60,848 nucleotides of DNA. Origin: CAZHRC01 sp964533865. GTDB taxonomy: Bacteria > Bacillota > Clostridia > Tissierellales > Peptoniphilaceae. Both the position numbers and the translations under genes were made by a program. This document shows, piece after piece, positions 24,424 through 33,184 of this stretch. The DNA lies in assembly GCA_964533865.1 (NCBI GenBank), contig CAZHRC010000015.1, forward strand, positions 1-60,848, read 5' to 3'. The notes under the pieces were generated by a model. The model was given only the letters and a program-made list of their open reading frames with translations, searched no databases and had not been told where the DNA came from. Within the stretch, counting starts at the first letter, position 1; each line of letters begins with the position of its first letter.

Positions 24424-25356
24424 ATGACTTTATCAGGAATACTTCGTCCAGGATTAGCTCAGCTACGCGTCATGGATCTCGACAAAACATTGGAACACTA
24501 CACGAAAAGATTGGGCCTCGTCTACGTTGGTGAAACCGAAGACGGCCGCGTCATGCTAAAGGGATACGATGAGTTTGATCACCACTCCATCGTCTTGAGA
24601 TTGGCAGATCACGCAGGGTTAGACTACATTGCGTTTAAAGCATCCGACAAAGAAACTGTCGATCGCATCGTAAAAACCTCCACTGAAGAATTGGGTTACA
24701 ACATGACCGTTGTGGAAGCGAACACCGAGCAACCAGGGTATGGCAAAATCAATTTCTTTGACATTCCTTCAGGACACAAAATTGGCGTTTATAACGAAGT
24801 CGAAATGGCTGAGCAGCATCCGATGGTACATAATCCTCATATTTGGGATCAAGAACCACACGGTATGCGCGTCACTCACTTTGACCACGCACTTCTTTAT
24901 GGAACCAACCAAGCAGAAACCGTTAAGTGGTTTACTGACGTTTTAGGAATGAGCATTACCGAAGTGATCAACAATCCAGATGAAACGGGACACATCTGCA
25001 CATGGTTGTCTGGAAATAACAGAGGCCACGACATTGCAGTGCTCGACTTCCCAGAACCTGGCAAGCTCCACCATATCTCCTTCCATTTGCAAACATGGGC
25101 GGATGTGGGACACGCTGCGGACATCATCGGACGCTATAGTATATCACTTGACGCTGGTCCAATGAGACACGGTATCACTCGTGGTCAAACGATCTATTTC
25201 TTCGATCCATCAGGTAACCGCAATGAGACATTTGCAGGCGGTTATGAATACTTCCCAGATCATCCATTACGCTACTGGGATGCTGAAAACGTCGGCGAAG
25301 GGATTTTCTACTACGATAAAGCCTTAAACGACCGTTTCCTCAACGTCTACACCTGA
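24424..25356 (+). CDS. xylE: Catechol 2,3-dioxygenase (XylE type, extradiol)
   Basis: A 310-residue two-module VOC-fold enzyme very like the TOL XylE/DmpB group. Iron ligands are His155 (THFDHALLYG), a His of LHHISFHLQ (216/217) and Glu268 (GNRNETFAGG). The C-terminus TIYFFDPSGNRNE...IFYYDKALNDRF is typical. It opens catechol between C2 and C3 with O2 to give 2-hydroxymuconic semialdehyde and has nonhaem Fe(II). GGAGG precedes the ATG. O2 dependence is striking among the clostridial genes here. The full set of ligands argues for an active enzyme. Confidence 0.95.
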   Translation: MTLSGILRPGLAQLRVMDLDKTLEHYTKRLGLVYVGETEDGRVMLKGYDEFDHHSIVLRLADHAGLDYIAFKASDKETVDRIVKTSTEELGYNMTVVEANTEQPGYGKINFFDIPSGHKIGVYNEVEMAEQHPMVHNPHIWDQEPHGMRVTHFDHALLYGTNQAETVKWFTDVLGMSITEVINNPDETGHICTWLSGNNRGHDIAVLDFPEPGKLHHISFHLQTWADVGHAADIIGRYSISLDAGPMRHGITRGQTIYFFDPSGNRNETFAGGYEYFPDHPLRYWDAENVGEGIFYYDKALNDRFLNVYT

Positions 25357-25370
25357 TCTATCACATTTTG

Positions 25371-25400
25371 AATAAGGCTCCATCGACGTGGAGCCTTATT
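25371..25400 (+). terminator. Terminator after the dioxygenase gene
   Basis: Perfect stem AATAAGGCTCCA/TGGAGCCTTATT. The T-run is short (TT then TTC), so partial read-through into the IclR gene is likely. Confidence 0.7.
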
Positions 25401-25440
25401 TCGTCTATATCAAGATGTGGGGCGTAGGAATGAGGTGGTT

Positions 25441-26208
25441 ATGGCTCAAATAAAGGGAAGAGTACAATCGGTGGATCGCGCCGCTCGGATTTTGAAGTGC
25501 TTTTCACCCAACCGACGAACCATGAAGCTCACAGAGATCGCTGAGCGGCTCGCGATGAATAAAAGCACGGTACACGGTCTCATCAATACCCTCAAAGAAC
25601 ACGGTCTGATCGACCAAGACACGACCACTCAGGAATACCGATTAGGGTTATTCCTCCTCGAACTCGGCACTTTGGTGAAAAACTCTATGGATGTGGTCGA
25701 AATCGCATCCTGCCATTTGGAAAACGTGCTAAAAGAAATCGACGAGACCGTTCATTTAGGAGTTCTCGAAGATATGGACGTGGTTTACATCGATAAAAGA
25801 GAATCCACAAAGTCCATGCGCATATTCACTGAAGTCGGGTCGCGTGTGGGTGCGCTGAACACGGCGGTGGGTAGGAGTTTGATCGCCTACCAAACGGAGA
25901 GTGACATTATGGATCGCATCCCCGATGACATCCTCATCGCTGAAGGCACCAAGACCTTGAGCAAAGAAGCATTTGAAAAAGATTTGGCGACCATACGCAA
26001 GGTGGGCTATGCCATTGACGACGAACACTATCAACTGGGGCTTTACTGTATCGGTGTTCCCATCTACAACAGTAGCGGCCAGGTGCGGTACTCGATGAGC
26101 GTTTCCGGCCCGAAGATTCGCATGACACCAGAAGTGGTGAAACAAAGTATCTCGGTGCTACAACGAGAAGCCAGAATGATTTCACAAAAATTAGGGTATA
26201 AACCCTAA
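25441..26208 (+). CDS. IclR family transcriptional regulator (internal to the meta cluster)
   Basis: A 255-residue protein with winged helix VQSVDRAARILKCFSP and LAMNKSTVHGLINTL, and effector domain VVYIDKRESTKSMRIFTEVG, TAVGRSLIAYQ, GYAIDDEHYQLGLYCIGVPI. The frame is open from GTG 25417, but ATG 25441 has GAGGTGG at correct spacing and matches the family start. It stands between the ring-cleavage and lower-pathway genes and is a paralogue of the first IclR. Confidence 0.95.
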   Translation: MAQIKGRVQSVDRAARILKCFSPNRRTMKLTEIAERLAMNKSTVHGLINTLKEHGLIDQDTTTQEYRLGLFLLELGTLVKNSMDVVEIASCHLENVLKEIDETVHLGVLEDMDVVYIDKRESTKSMRIFTEVGSRVGALNTAVGRSLIAYQTESDIMDRIPDDILIAEGTKTLSKEAFEKDLATIRKVGYAIDDEHYQLGLYCIGVPIYNSSGQVRYSMSVSGPKIRMTPEVVKQSISVLQREARMISQKLGYKP

Positions 26209-26253
26209 AGATCGAAGACAAGACAACAACGCATTACAAGGAGGCACTTTAAC

Positions 26254-27075
26254 ATGTCAAGACCAGAAATTCAAAACAACGTCAAAACAGGCGCATTTAA
26301 CACCAACTATTTAGAACAAGGCGAAGGCTTTCCAATCATGTTCATCCACGGTTCTGGGCCCGGAGTATCCGCATATGCTAACTGGCGCTTAGTATTGCCA
26401 AAGATCGCAGAAGTTGCACACTGCTATGCACCTGACATGGTGGGCTTCGGTTATACGGAAAGACCAGAAGACGTGAAATACGGCATGGAGACTTGGACAC
26501 AACAAGCCATTGATTTTATGGATGCGGTAGGCATAGAAAAAACGGACCTCGTTGGAAACTCTTTTGGCGGCGCGTTAGCGATGTCTTTAGCGACCAAATA
26601 CCCTGAGAGAATCCGCAGAGTCGTCCTTATGGGTGCCATGGGCGTTGAGTTTCCAATTACTGAAGGCTTGGATTCCGTATGGGGTTATCAACCTTCGGCG
26701 GCAAACATGTTAAAAATGCTCGACTTGTTTGTCGACAACAAAAAATACGCCAATGAAGAACTTGCAGAAACGCGCTACCGTGCAAGTATTGAGCCTGGCT
26801 TCCAAGAAGCTTTTGGCTCGATGTTCCCAGAACCTCGCCAAAACAGCGTAGTGGATATGTCAATTCCAGAAGATAAAATTGCAGCGATGCCACATCAAAC
26901 CCTGATCGTTCACGGTAGAGAAGACCAAGTCATTCCAGTTGAAAACTCTTATCGTTTGATCAACCTCATCGACAACGCTGAACTTCACGTCTTTGGCCAT
27001 TGCGGTCACTGGACACAAATCGAACGTTCCGAAGATTTCGCAAATCTTGTTATCGACTTTATCACAAGAGATTAA
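26254..27075 (+). CDS. 2-hydroxymuconate-semialdehyde hydrolase (XylF/DmpD family)
   Basis: A 273-residue alpha/beta hydrolase. The oxyanion region is IHGSGPGVSAYANW, the nucleophile Ser is in VGNSFGGALA, the Asp in VHGREDQVIP and the His in FGHCGHWTQIE. These match the meta-cleavage-product hydrolases, which split the C-C bond of 2-hydroxymuconic semialdehyde or its 6-methyl form into 2-hydroxypenta-2,4-dienoate plus formate or acetate. AAGGAGG precedes the ATG. No dehydrogenase for the oxalocrotonate branch is present, so this branch carries all the flux. Confidence 0.93.
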   Translation: MSRPEIQNNVKTGAFNTNYLEQGEGFPIMFIHGSGPGVSAYANWRLVLPKIAEVAHCYAPDMVGFGYTERPEDVKYGMETWTQQAIDFMDAVGIEKTDLVGNSFGGALAMSLATKYPERIRRVVLMGAMGVEFPITEGLDSVWGYQPSAANMLKMLDLFVDNKKYANEELAETRYRASIEPGFQEAFGSMFPEPRQNSVVDMSIPEDKIAAMPHQTLIVHGREDQVIPVENSYRLINLIDNAELHVFGHCGHWTQIERSEDFANLVIDFITRD

Positions 27076-27081
27076 TTCATT

Positions 27082-27101
27082 AGGGCACTGTAAAGTGCCC
27101 T
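27082..27101 (+). terminator. Hairpin between hydrolase and hydratase genes
   Basis: Stem AGGGCACT/AGTGCCCT with GTAA loop followed by CCTTTC. It is probably a weak terminator or processing site. Confidence 0.5.
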
Positions 27102-27157
27102 CCTTTCACAAAAAGAATTGAGAACGCAGTTCGGTATTAATGAACACGGAGGCTAAA

Positions 27158-27931
27158 ATGTCTATACACAAGGAAATTGCTCAAAAACTAATGGAAGCAG
27201 AAGCCACTCATGTGCCTATGGCGCAAATTACCAGCGAGTATGATGGCCTAACCATTGACGATGCTTATAAAATCCAATTGATCAACATCGACAGCAAATT
27301 AGAATCTGGGTTGATCATGACAGGAAAGAAAATCGGCTTAACCTCAAAAGCCATGCAAAACAATTTAGGGGTGGACCAACCGGACTTTGGCCACCTGCTC
27401 AACGATATGGAAGTGCAAAACAACCGTATCGAGATGAAAGATATCTTGCAACCGCGCTGTGAAGGCGAGTTGGCATTTGTCTTAAAAGAAGATATCGAAG
27501 GACCGAACGCCACTGTAGAAGACGTCATGAATGCGACGGACTACATCTGTGGCGCTATTGAAGTGGTGGGATCGCGTATTAAGGATTGGAAGTTGACCAT
27601 TGTCGATACGGTAGCGGACAATGCTTCTTCAGGCATGTATGTCCTTGGCGAAACGAAATTTAAACCTGGCGAAGTGGACCTTAAAGAAGTGTTTATGAAG
27701 CTTTATAAAAATGGAGAAGAGATCAACAGCGGATATGGGAAAGACGTTTTAGGCGATCCCGCGTTTGCAGTGGCTTGGTTGGCAAACTGCTTGCACCGAT
27801 ATGGCGTAACACTTAAAAAGGGAGAAGTTGTGTTATCAGGTGCATTGTCGGTAGCGTTAGCAGCGGAAGCAGGGGACGAGTTCACCTGTGAGTTCACGGA
27901 TTTTGGTACGGTTTCCGTATCTTTTGAATAA
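27158..27931 (+). CDS. 2-oxopent-4-enoate hydratase (XylJ/DmpE/MhpD family)
   Basis: A 257-residue protein of the fumarylacetoacetate-hydrolase-like hydratase family. Motifs are GKKIGLTSKAMQNNLGVDQPDFGHL, CEGELAFVL and GAIEVVGSRIKDWK, which carry the Mg-binding acids. It adds water to 2-hydroxypenta-2,4-dienoate to give 4-hydroxy-2-oxovalerate. The frame is open from 27140, but ATG 27158 has GGAGG 6 bases upstream and is preferred. Confidence 0.93.
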   Translation: MSIHKEIAQKLMEAEATHVPMAQITSEYDGLTIDDAYKIQLINIDSKLESGLIMTGKKIGLTSKAMQNNLGVDQPDFGHLLNDMEVQNNRIEMKDILQPRCEGELAFVLKEDIEGPNATVEDVMNATDYICGAIEVVGSRIKDWKLTIVDTVADNASSGMYVLGETKFKPGEVDLKEVFMKLYKNGEEINSGYGKDVLGDPAFAVAWLANCLHRYGVTLKKGEVVLSGALSVALAAEAGDEFTCEFTDFGTVSVSFE

Positions 27932-27946
27932 CGAGGAGGCACTCTC

Positions 27947-28816
27947 TTGGAAAAAATTAAAGTTGGTATTATCGGTCCTGGAAACATCGGACAGGACTTG
28001 ATGATCAAATTATCTCGTAGTGACTATTTGAAATTGGATTGTGTCGTCGGTATTAAAGAATCCGAAGGACTGCAACGCGCCAGAGATCTTGGTGTCGATG
28101 CCAGTGCGGGTGGTATCGACTACCTACTGACAAAAAAAGATATTAAGATCGTTTTTGATTGCACATCGGCGGCGGCGCATTTACAAGCGGCACCAAAGCT
28201 CGAGGCGGCAGGGATTTTTGCAGTGGATTTAACGCCGGCGGCTGTCGGCCCCTTTACGGTACCGGCCGTTAACCTCGACGAATCCGTCCTCAATCTTCCC
28301 AATGTGAACTTGGTTACCTGTGCAGGTCAAGCGACGACCCCAATGGTGGCGGCGATCAACGAAGCGGCTGATGTGACCTATGCGGAAATCGTCTCTGCTA
28401 TCAGTTCAAAATCGGCGGGGCCTGGTACGCGTAACAACATCGACGAATTTACGGTGACGACAAAACGTGCGTTGGAAACCGTGGGTGGTGCGGATTCTGC
28501 CAAGGTCATCATCATTTTAAACCCGGCAGAGCCTCCGATCTATATGCGCAACACGATCTACACCAAAGTCAAAAATCCAGACATCGACAAGATTCGCGAA
28601 GCGGCATTTGAATGTCTCGAGCGGATTAAAGAATACGTTCCGGGTTATCGCTTCTTGCTTGAGCCGATCATCCAAGACGATGTGGTCACCACCATGGTCG
28701 AAGTCGAAGGGTTAGGCGACTACTTGCCAAAATACTCAGGCAATCTTGATATTATCAACTCTGCGGCCATCAAAATCGCAGAATCCAAAGCAAAACAACT
28801 CATGGGGGAAAAATAA
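27947..28816 (+). CDS. Acetaldehyde dehydrogenase (acylating) (DmpF/MhpF/XylQ family)
   Basis: A 289-residue NAD-dependent enzyme with Rossmann start KVGIIGPGNIGQDL and the active-site Cys in NLVTCAGQATTPMVAA. It converts acetaldehyde and CoA to acetyl-CoA and channels substrate from the aldolase encoded next. TTG start with GAGGAGG upstream, 15 bases after the hydratase gene. Confidence 0.95.
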   Translation: MEKIKVGIIGPGNIGQDLMIKLSRSDYLKLDCVVGIKESEGLQRARDLGVDASAGGIDYLLTKKDIKIVFDCTSAAAHLQAAPKLEAAGIFAVDLTPAAVGPFTVPAVNLDESVLNLPNVNLVTCAGQATTPMVAAINEAADVTYAEIVSAISSKSAGPGTRNNIDEFTVTTKRALETVGGADSAKVIIILNPAEPPIYMRNTIYTKVKNPDIDKIREAAFECLERIKEYVPGYRFLLEPIIQDDVVTTMVEVEGLGDYLPKYSGNLDIINSAAIKIAESKAKQLMGEK

Positions 28817-28819
28817 CCA

Positions 28820-29830
28820 ATGACTAAAATACACGTAGTAGACACCTCCCTTCGAGATGGGAGCCACACCGTCAGCCACCAGTTTAGCATCGATGAAGTT
28901 AAGCGTATCGCAAAAGCCCTCGATGAAGCGGGGTTATCGATGATCGAAGTCGGCCATGGCGACGGATTGACTGGATCGACGATTAACTACGGTTTCTCAA
29001 AACAAACGGATTTTGAGTTGATCGAAGCGGCGGCGTCGGTGATAAAAAATGCAAAACTCGCCGTTCTTTTACTACCGGGCATTGGAACTGTTGAAGATTT
29101 GGAAAAAGTAAAAGCGGCAGGGGCAAACGCTGTGCGCGTTGCCACTCACGTGACAGAAGCAGATATCTCTGCCCAGCATATACGCGCGGCAAAAGAGATG
29201 GGCTTTTTTACGGTCGGATTCTTAATGATGGCCCATATGGCGCCGGTTGAAAAAGTGCTAGAAGAAGCGAAGAAAATGGAATCTTACGGAGCGGATGTGG
29301 TTTATTGCACTGACTCGGCAGGGGCGATGCTGCCATCAGATGTGACCGAAAAAATCGGCGCATTGGTCAGAGAACTTAACGTTCCAATTGGCTTCCATTC
29401 CCACAACAACCTCGGCCTTGCCATTGGCAACTCATGGGCGGCACTCCAAGCAGGAGCGACTTATATCGACGGATCCCTTTCCGGACTTGGCGCCGGTGCG
29501 GGTAACACCACCACTGATACCTTAATCGCTGTATTGGATAAGGCGGGATACGATCACGGCTGTGATCTTTACAAAGCGATGGATGCCGCTGAATTGGAAG
29601 TTAAGCCAATCGTTGAAGCTCACGGACTCGAGTACAAGGGCAACCTCGATGCGATGATGCTCGGCTACGCAGGGGTATACTCTAGCTTCATGCTCCATAC
29701 CCAGAGGGCGGCAAAGCGGTTTGGCGTGGATTATCGAGATATTATTGTCGAGTTAGGTAAACGAAACGCTGTCGGCGGGCAAGAGGACTGGATCGTAGAG
29801 ATTGCAGCAAAAATTGCTGAAGGAAAATAA
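28820..29830 (+). CDS. 4-hydroxy-2-oxovalerate aldolase (DmpG/MhpE/XylK family)
   Basis: A 336-residue DRE-TIM-like aldolase. The metal/catalytic motif is DTSLRDGSHTVSHQF near the N-terminus, with GFHSHNNLGLAIGNSWAAL and DGSLSGLGAGAGNT. It cleaves 4-hydroxy-2-oxovalerate to pyruvate and acetaldehyde and forms a channelling complex with the dehydrogenase encoded 3 bases upstream. Last gene of the pathway, followed by a terminator. Confidence 0.95.
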   Translation: MTKIHVVDTSLRDGSHTVSHQFSIDEVKRIAKALDEAGLSMIEVGHGDGLTGSTINYGFSKQTDFELIEAAASVIKNAKLAVLLLPGIGTVEDLEKVKAAGANAVRVATHVTEADISAQHIRAAKEMGFFTVGFLMMAHMAPVEKVLEEAKKMESYGADVVYCTDSAGAMLPSDVTEKIGALVRELNVPIGFHSHNNLGLAIGNSWAALQAGATYIDGSLSGLGAGAGNTTTDTLIAVLDKAGYDHGCDLYKAMDAAELEVKPIVEAHGLEYKGNLDAMMLGYAGVYSSFMLHTQRAAKRFGVDYRDIIVELGKRNAVGGQEDWIVEIAAKIAEGK

Positions 29831-29884
29831 AATGTTCCAAAAAGGTCATCGATGAAATAGGCAAGGGAATGGAATAGACGATGA

Positions 29885-29930
29885 TAAAACCTCGAAAATG
29901 AAACATCATCATGTTATTTTCGGGGTTTTA
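29885..29930 (+). terminator. Terminator of the meta-cleavage gene cluster
   Basis: Stem TAAAACCTCGAAAAT/ATTTTCGGGGTTTTA with a 16-base loop, symmetric in A and T. Confidence 0.75.
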
Positions 29931-30061
29931 TCTATATTTTTGATAGAAATCGCTACAATGTTCATAGAAAACCACAAAAATCTTACAAACGATTTCCAAC
30001 TTGGTGATTTTGTAGTAAAATAAGAGTAGGCTATACTATAAATAAATAATTGGAGGATAGG

Positions 30062-31126
30062 ATGAAAGGATTTGGCGTTTATTCAAAAGGCAGTGTTGGT
30101 TGGATGGAAAAACCGGATTATGTGTGTGGACCAAATGATGCGATTCTCAAACCATTGGCATTAGCGCCATGCACATCGGATGTGCACTCCGCTTATGAAA
30201 GTGAGGGACCTCATCTGATCAACCGCATTTTGGGTCATGAAAGCTTGGGGATTGTCACAGAAGTTGGGGAAAACGTTAAAGATTTCAAGCCTGGTGATCG
30301 TGTGGTGATTCCATGTACGACGCCTACCTGGCAACACCCAGATATTCAAGATGGACCAGTGCAACATGCAGGTGGCTTATTCTCGGCGATAAACTTTTCT
30401 AATTACGAAGACGGGACTTTCGCGGATCAAATTAAAGTGCGTAGTGCTGATATGAATCTGTGTTTGTTGCCAGATGATGTCAGTATGAAACAAGCGTTGA
30501 TGGTGACAGATATGATGACGACGGGATTTCATGGTGTCGAACTAGCAGATGTGAAGTTTGGTGATACCGTTGTCGTATTTGGGATCGGACCTGTCGGTTT
30601 GATGGCGGTGGCTGGAGCAGCGCTCCACGGTGCGGGACGTCTATTTGCTGTAGGCACTCGTCCAAATTGTGTGGAACTGGCAAAAGAATATGGTGCTACC
30701 GATATTATCAGTTATAAAGACGGGGATCTCGGCGAACAGATCATGGCGATGACCGGAGGCAAAGGGGTGGATGTCGCTATTCTTGCTGGAGGAAATATGG
30801 AGACCTTCCATAAAGCGTGGGAAGTGACAAAAGCGGGTGGTTGTATATCGGTCATCACCATGTATACCGAAATATCAGAGTTCACCATTCCAATCGAATA
30901 TTCAGGTGGAGCCCTACTTGGCCATAAACGGTTGGTCGGCGGATTATGCCCAGGCGGTCGAAAACGTACCGAACGCCTACTTTCTTTAATTCAAAGTGGT
31001 CGAGTAGACCCTGGTAAAATGGTCACCCATGAATTCAATGGTTTTGATAGCCTCCCAGAAGCCTTTGAGATGATGGTGAATAAGCCAAGAGATGTGATCA
31101 AACCCGTCGTGTACATCGAATCGTAA
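30062..31126 (+). CDS. Zinc-dependent secondary alcohol dehydrogenase (isopropanol-type)
   Basis: A 354-residue medium-chain dehydrogenase closely resembling the NADP-dependent secondary alcohol dehydrogenases of Clostridium beijerinckii and Thermoanaerobacter (MKGFGVYSKGSVGWMEKP, APCTSDVHSAYE, GHESLG, TDMMTTGFHGVELAD). Catalytic zinc ligands Cys, His and Asp are present. The Rossmann motif GIGPVGLMAVAG is followed by VGTRPNCVELAKEYGATD, with the small residues after the glycine loop expected for NADP. GGAGGATAGG sets ATG 30062 rather than the upstream start. It reduces ketones or oxidises secondary alcohols. No clear tie to the meta pathway, though it could act on acetaldehyde. Confidence 0.92.
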   Translation: MKGFGVYSKGSVGWMEKPDYVCGPNDAILKPLALAPCTSDVHSAYESEGPHLINRILGHESLGIVTEVGENVKDFKPGDRVVIPCTTPTWQHPDIQDGPVQHAGGLFSAINFSNYEDGTFADQIKVRSADMNLCLLPDDVSMKQALMVTDMMTTGFHGVELADVKFGDTVVVFGIGPVGLMAVAGAALHGAGRLFAVGTRPNCVELAKEYGATDIISYKDGDLGEQIMAMTGGKGVDVAILAGGNMETFHKAWEVTKAGGCISVITMYTEISEFTIPIEYSGGALLGHKRLVGGLCPGGRKRTERLLSLIQSGRVDPGKMVTHEFNGFDSLPEAFEMMVNKPRDVIKPVVYIES

Positions 31127-31159
31127 ACGCATGTTGATGGCCTTAGAAAAGGAGTTACG

Positions 31160-31498
31160 ATGAAAAAAATCTTGTTTTATGGCATGACAGGTGAGAAAAT
31201 GTGTTTTCAACACATTTTAATGAACGCTCTTGATCTCCACACAGAGGGCAACGACGTGAAGATAATCTTTGAAGGGGCATCGGTGACTTTGGTGCCGGTC
31301 TTTGAAGCTGAGAAGAACCCGCTCTACGCCAAAGCAAAAGCGGTGGGGCTGATCGCAGGGATTTGTACAGCCTGCTCTAAAGTGTTGGGGGTTTATGAGG
31401 AGACGGTGAAAGCCGGTCTGCCTATGCTCGACGACATGTCAGGCCATGCGGGGATGAAGCCCTATGTCACCCAAGATTATGAAGTGATTAGCATGTAG
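31160..31498 (+). CDS. DsrE-like small protein
   Basis: A 112-residue protein with ILFYGMTGEKMCFQHILMNALDLHTEGNDVKIIFEG at the start and a conserved-looking CTACSKVLG. It resembles the DsrE-fold cytoplasmic proteins involved in sulfur relay, although no partner is nearby. It starts 33 bases after the alcohol dehydrogenase with AAAAGGAG upstream and may be cotranscribed with it. A strong terminator follows. Confidence 0.75.
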   Translation: MKKILFYGMTGEKMCFQHILMNALDLHTEGNDVKIIFEGASVTLVPVFEAEKNPLYAKAKAVGLIAGICTACSKVLGVYEETVKAGLPMLDDMSGHAGMKPYVTQDYEVISM

Positions 31499-31504
31499 CA
31501 TTTG

Positions 31505-31553
31505 AAAAAAACCGTAAGGATACTCCATATTGGAGATTCTACGGTTTTTTTGT
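31505..31553 (+). terminator. Rho-independent terminator
   Basis: Outer stem AAAACCGTA/TACGGTTTT, inner stem CTCCA/TGGAG, then a T-run. Confidence 0.88.
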
Positions 31554-31695
31554 TTTGAGGAAACACAGTATCTCAAACGAAAAAAATAGGGTTTGACCTG
31601 TCACAAAAACTCTTCGACAATCGGATATACTATAGAGGGATGATTAGGTTGTGGAACGGTGACCAATCGACAAAGAATTGAGGTGAGTGCCATTG

Positions 31696-32265
31696 ATGTG
31701 GTTGACGTGGATCGAACCAGGGGAAGAGCTAAGGCATAAAAAGGTACCATTGGCATTTGTATCCTCTCAAGAGAAGATTCGATTTACATTTAAGCATTAT
31801 GCACCTCGGATGAAAACCATTGGGATGGTGTTTTTAAAGGACGAAAGCTTAGCAGAAGATGCGGTGCAAGACGCGTTTCTTGATATTATGAAAAAAATAG
31901 ATGATATCGTCATCGAAAGCTGTCACAAAATGCCTCCCTTAATCGGATATATTGTGAAGTACAAAGCCATCGACATTATGAAGAAGCGAAAGAAGGTGGT
32001 TTATGTCGATTTTCAAGAAGAAATGGTGATTCCGATCCAACTGACAACATACGATGGGGTGGAATATCAAATGATCACCGATGTGGCATTGGAACGACTA
32101 TCAGAAGAGGACCGTTGGATCATCCTTCACAAGTTGTTTCTTGGCGACGATTACGGTACCCTTGCCAATGCGTTAGGTATCACTCAAGGTGCGGTCAGGA
32201 AAAGATACGAACGGGCGAGAAAACGAATGGTGGAGATTCTTAAAAAACTGGGGGTGAATCTATGA
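31696..32265 (+). CDS. RNA polymerase sigma factor, ECF/sigma-70 family
   Basis: A 189-residue protein with a region 2 (LAEDAVQDAFLDIMKKID) and a region 4 helix-turn-helix (YGTLANALGITQGAVRKRYERARKRM). The start is probably ATG 31696; TTG 31693 is an alternative. GTG 31687 is only 1 base from the GAGGTG site and is unlikely. It overlaps the next gene by 4 bases. The partner has the form of an anti-sigma factor, so the pair probably answers an envelope signal. The surface protein gene downstream is a possible target. Confidence 0.88.
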   Translation: MWLTWIEPGEELRHKKVPLAFVSSQEKIRFTFKHYAPRMKTIGMVFLKDESLAEDAVQDAFLDIMKKIDDIVIESCHKMPPLIGYIVKYKAIDIMKKRKKVVYVDFQEEMVIPIQLTTYDGVEYQMITDVALERLSEEDRWIILHKLFLGDDYGTLANALGITQGAVRKRYERARKRMVEILKKLGVNL

Positions 32266-32936
32266 AGCTTGTAAAAAGTCGGACTGACGAGGAGCTGCTA
32301 GGGCTTCTATTTAAGGAAGAATTTAGAGAATCCATCGCGGAGATTCCTCTTTCCGCAAGCTGCCAAAGAAATATCCTGCAGATGATCGACGAAATGAAAG
32401 AAGCTCCGGCATCTAAAAAAAGGAATCACAACAGCAATCATCGATCCGCAGTAAGGCAAATCGCGGTCAGTTGCATGGTGTTGTTGACAATTGGTGTATT
32501 CGTTTTTGCACAGGATCAAGTTTTGGCGATTGCAAAAAGTTTAGGTGTGATGTTTCAAGTGGTCGATCAAGAGCGTGATGGCACCATCACTGAACGAGCG
32601 GTCCCTATGGTGCAGGACATCACCTTGGAAGTCAATTATCTACCAGAAGGGTACACCTTAGAACGCGAGGAAGATCTCGGGTTAATGCTTACGAGGTATT
32701 ATAAAAAGGGAGATGTACATCTGGAGATATCGGTATCTCATGAAGGATTACTCGGAAAACACTTTGATCACGTGGAGGCAGTCTTCGATGAGGTAAAGGT
32801 TGGTAGCATAGATATCAAGTATGATGACTGGGAATATGGAGACTATTATGAATGGACAGATAGTGGAAAAGACTATTCGTTGCGATCGTTCGAGGATCAT
32901 GAGGTTAATATCACGATAATCAAAGGAATCGAGTAA
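32262..32936 (+). CDS. Membrane protein with DUF4367-like domain, probable anti-sigma partner
   Basis: A 224-residue protein. About 65 cytosolic residues are followed by one membrane segment (SCMVLLTIGVFVFAQ, about 70-85) and an outside domain with VNYLPEGYTLEREEDLG, the DUF4367 signature. It overlaps the sigma gene by ATGA. Single-pass proteins coupled in this way to ECF sigma genes usually bind and hold the sigma factor. No zinc anti-sigma motif is seen in the N-terminal part. Confidence 0.8.
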   Translation: MKLVKSRTDEELLGLLFKEEFRESIAEIPLSASCQRNILQMIDEMKEAPASKKRNHNSNHRSAVRQIAVSCMVLLTIGVFVFAQDQVLAIAKSLGVMFQVVDQERDGTITERAVPMVQDITLEVNYLPEGYTLEREEDLGLMLTRYYKKGDVHLEISVSHEGLLGKHFDHVEAVFDEVKVGSIDIKYDDWEYGDYYEWTDSGKDYSLRSFEDHEVNITIIKGIE

Positions 32937-33184
32937 GAAGGATCAAAATACGATCACGGCAAGGTATGAAATAGAATCTCCACAGCTAAGAATTGAAGGA
33001 TGGACGAAATCATTTACAAATAGATCAATGATTAAACATACCATGGTGACTAAACGGAGAGTCAATAGAGAGTTTCGCGAAAGATGAATTATCTTAGAAT
33101 GGGTAGATTTAGAGACGGAGGCTGAGGGGTTAAGTTTGGCAAGTTCGATGTGGCTGATTGATTGAAAAGTCTGAGAGGAGGGAT

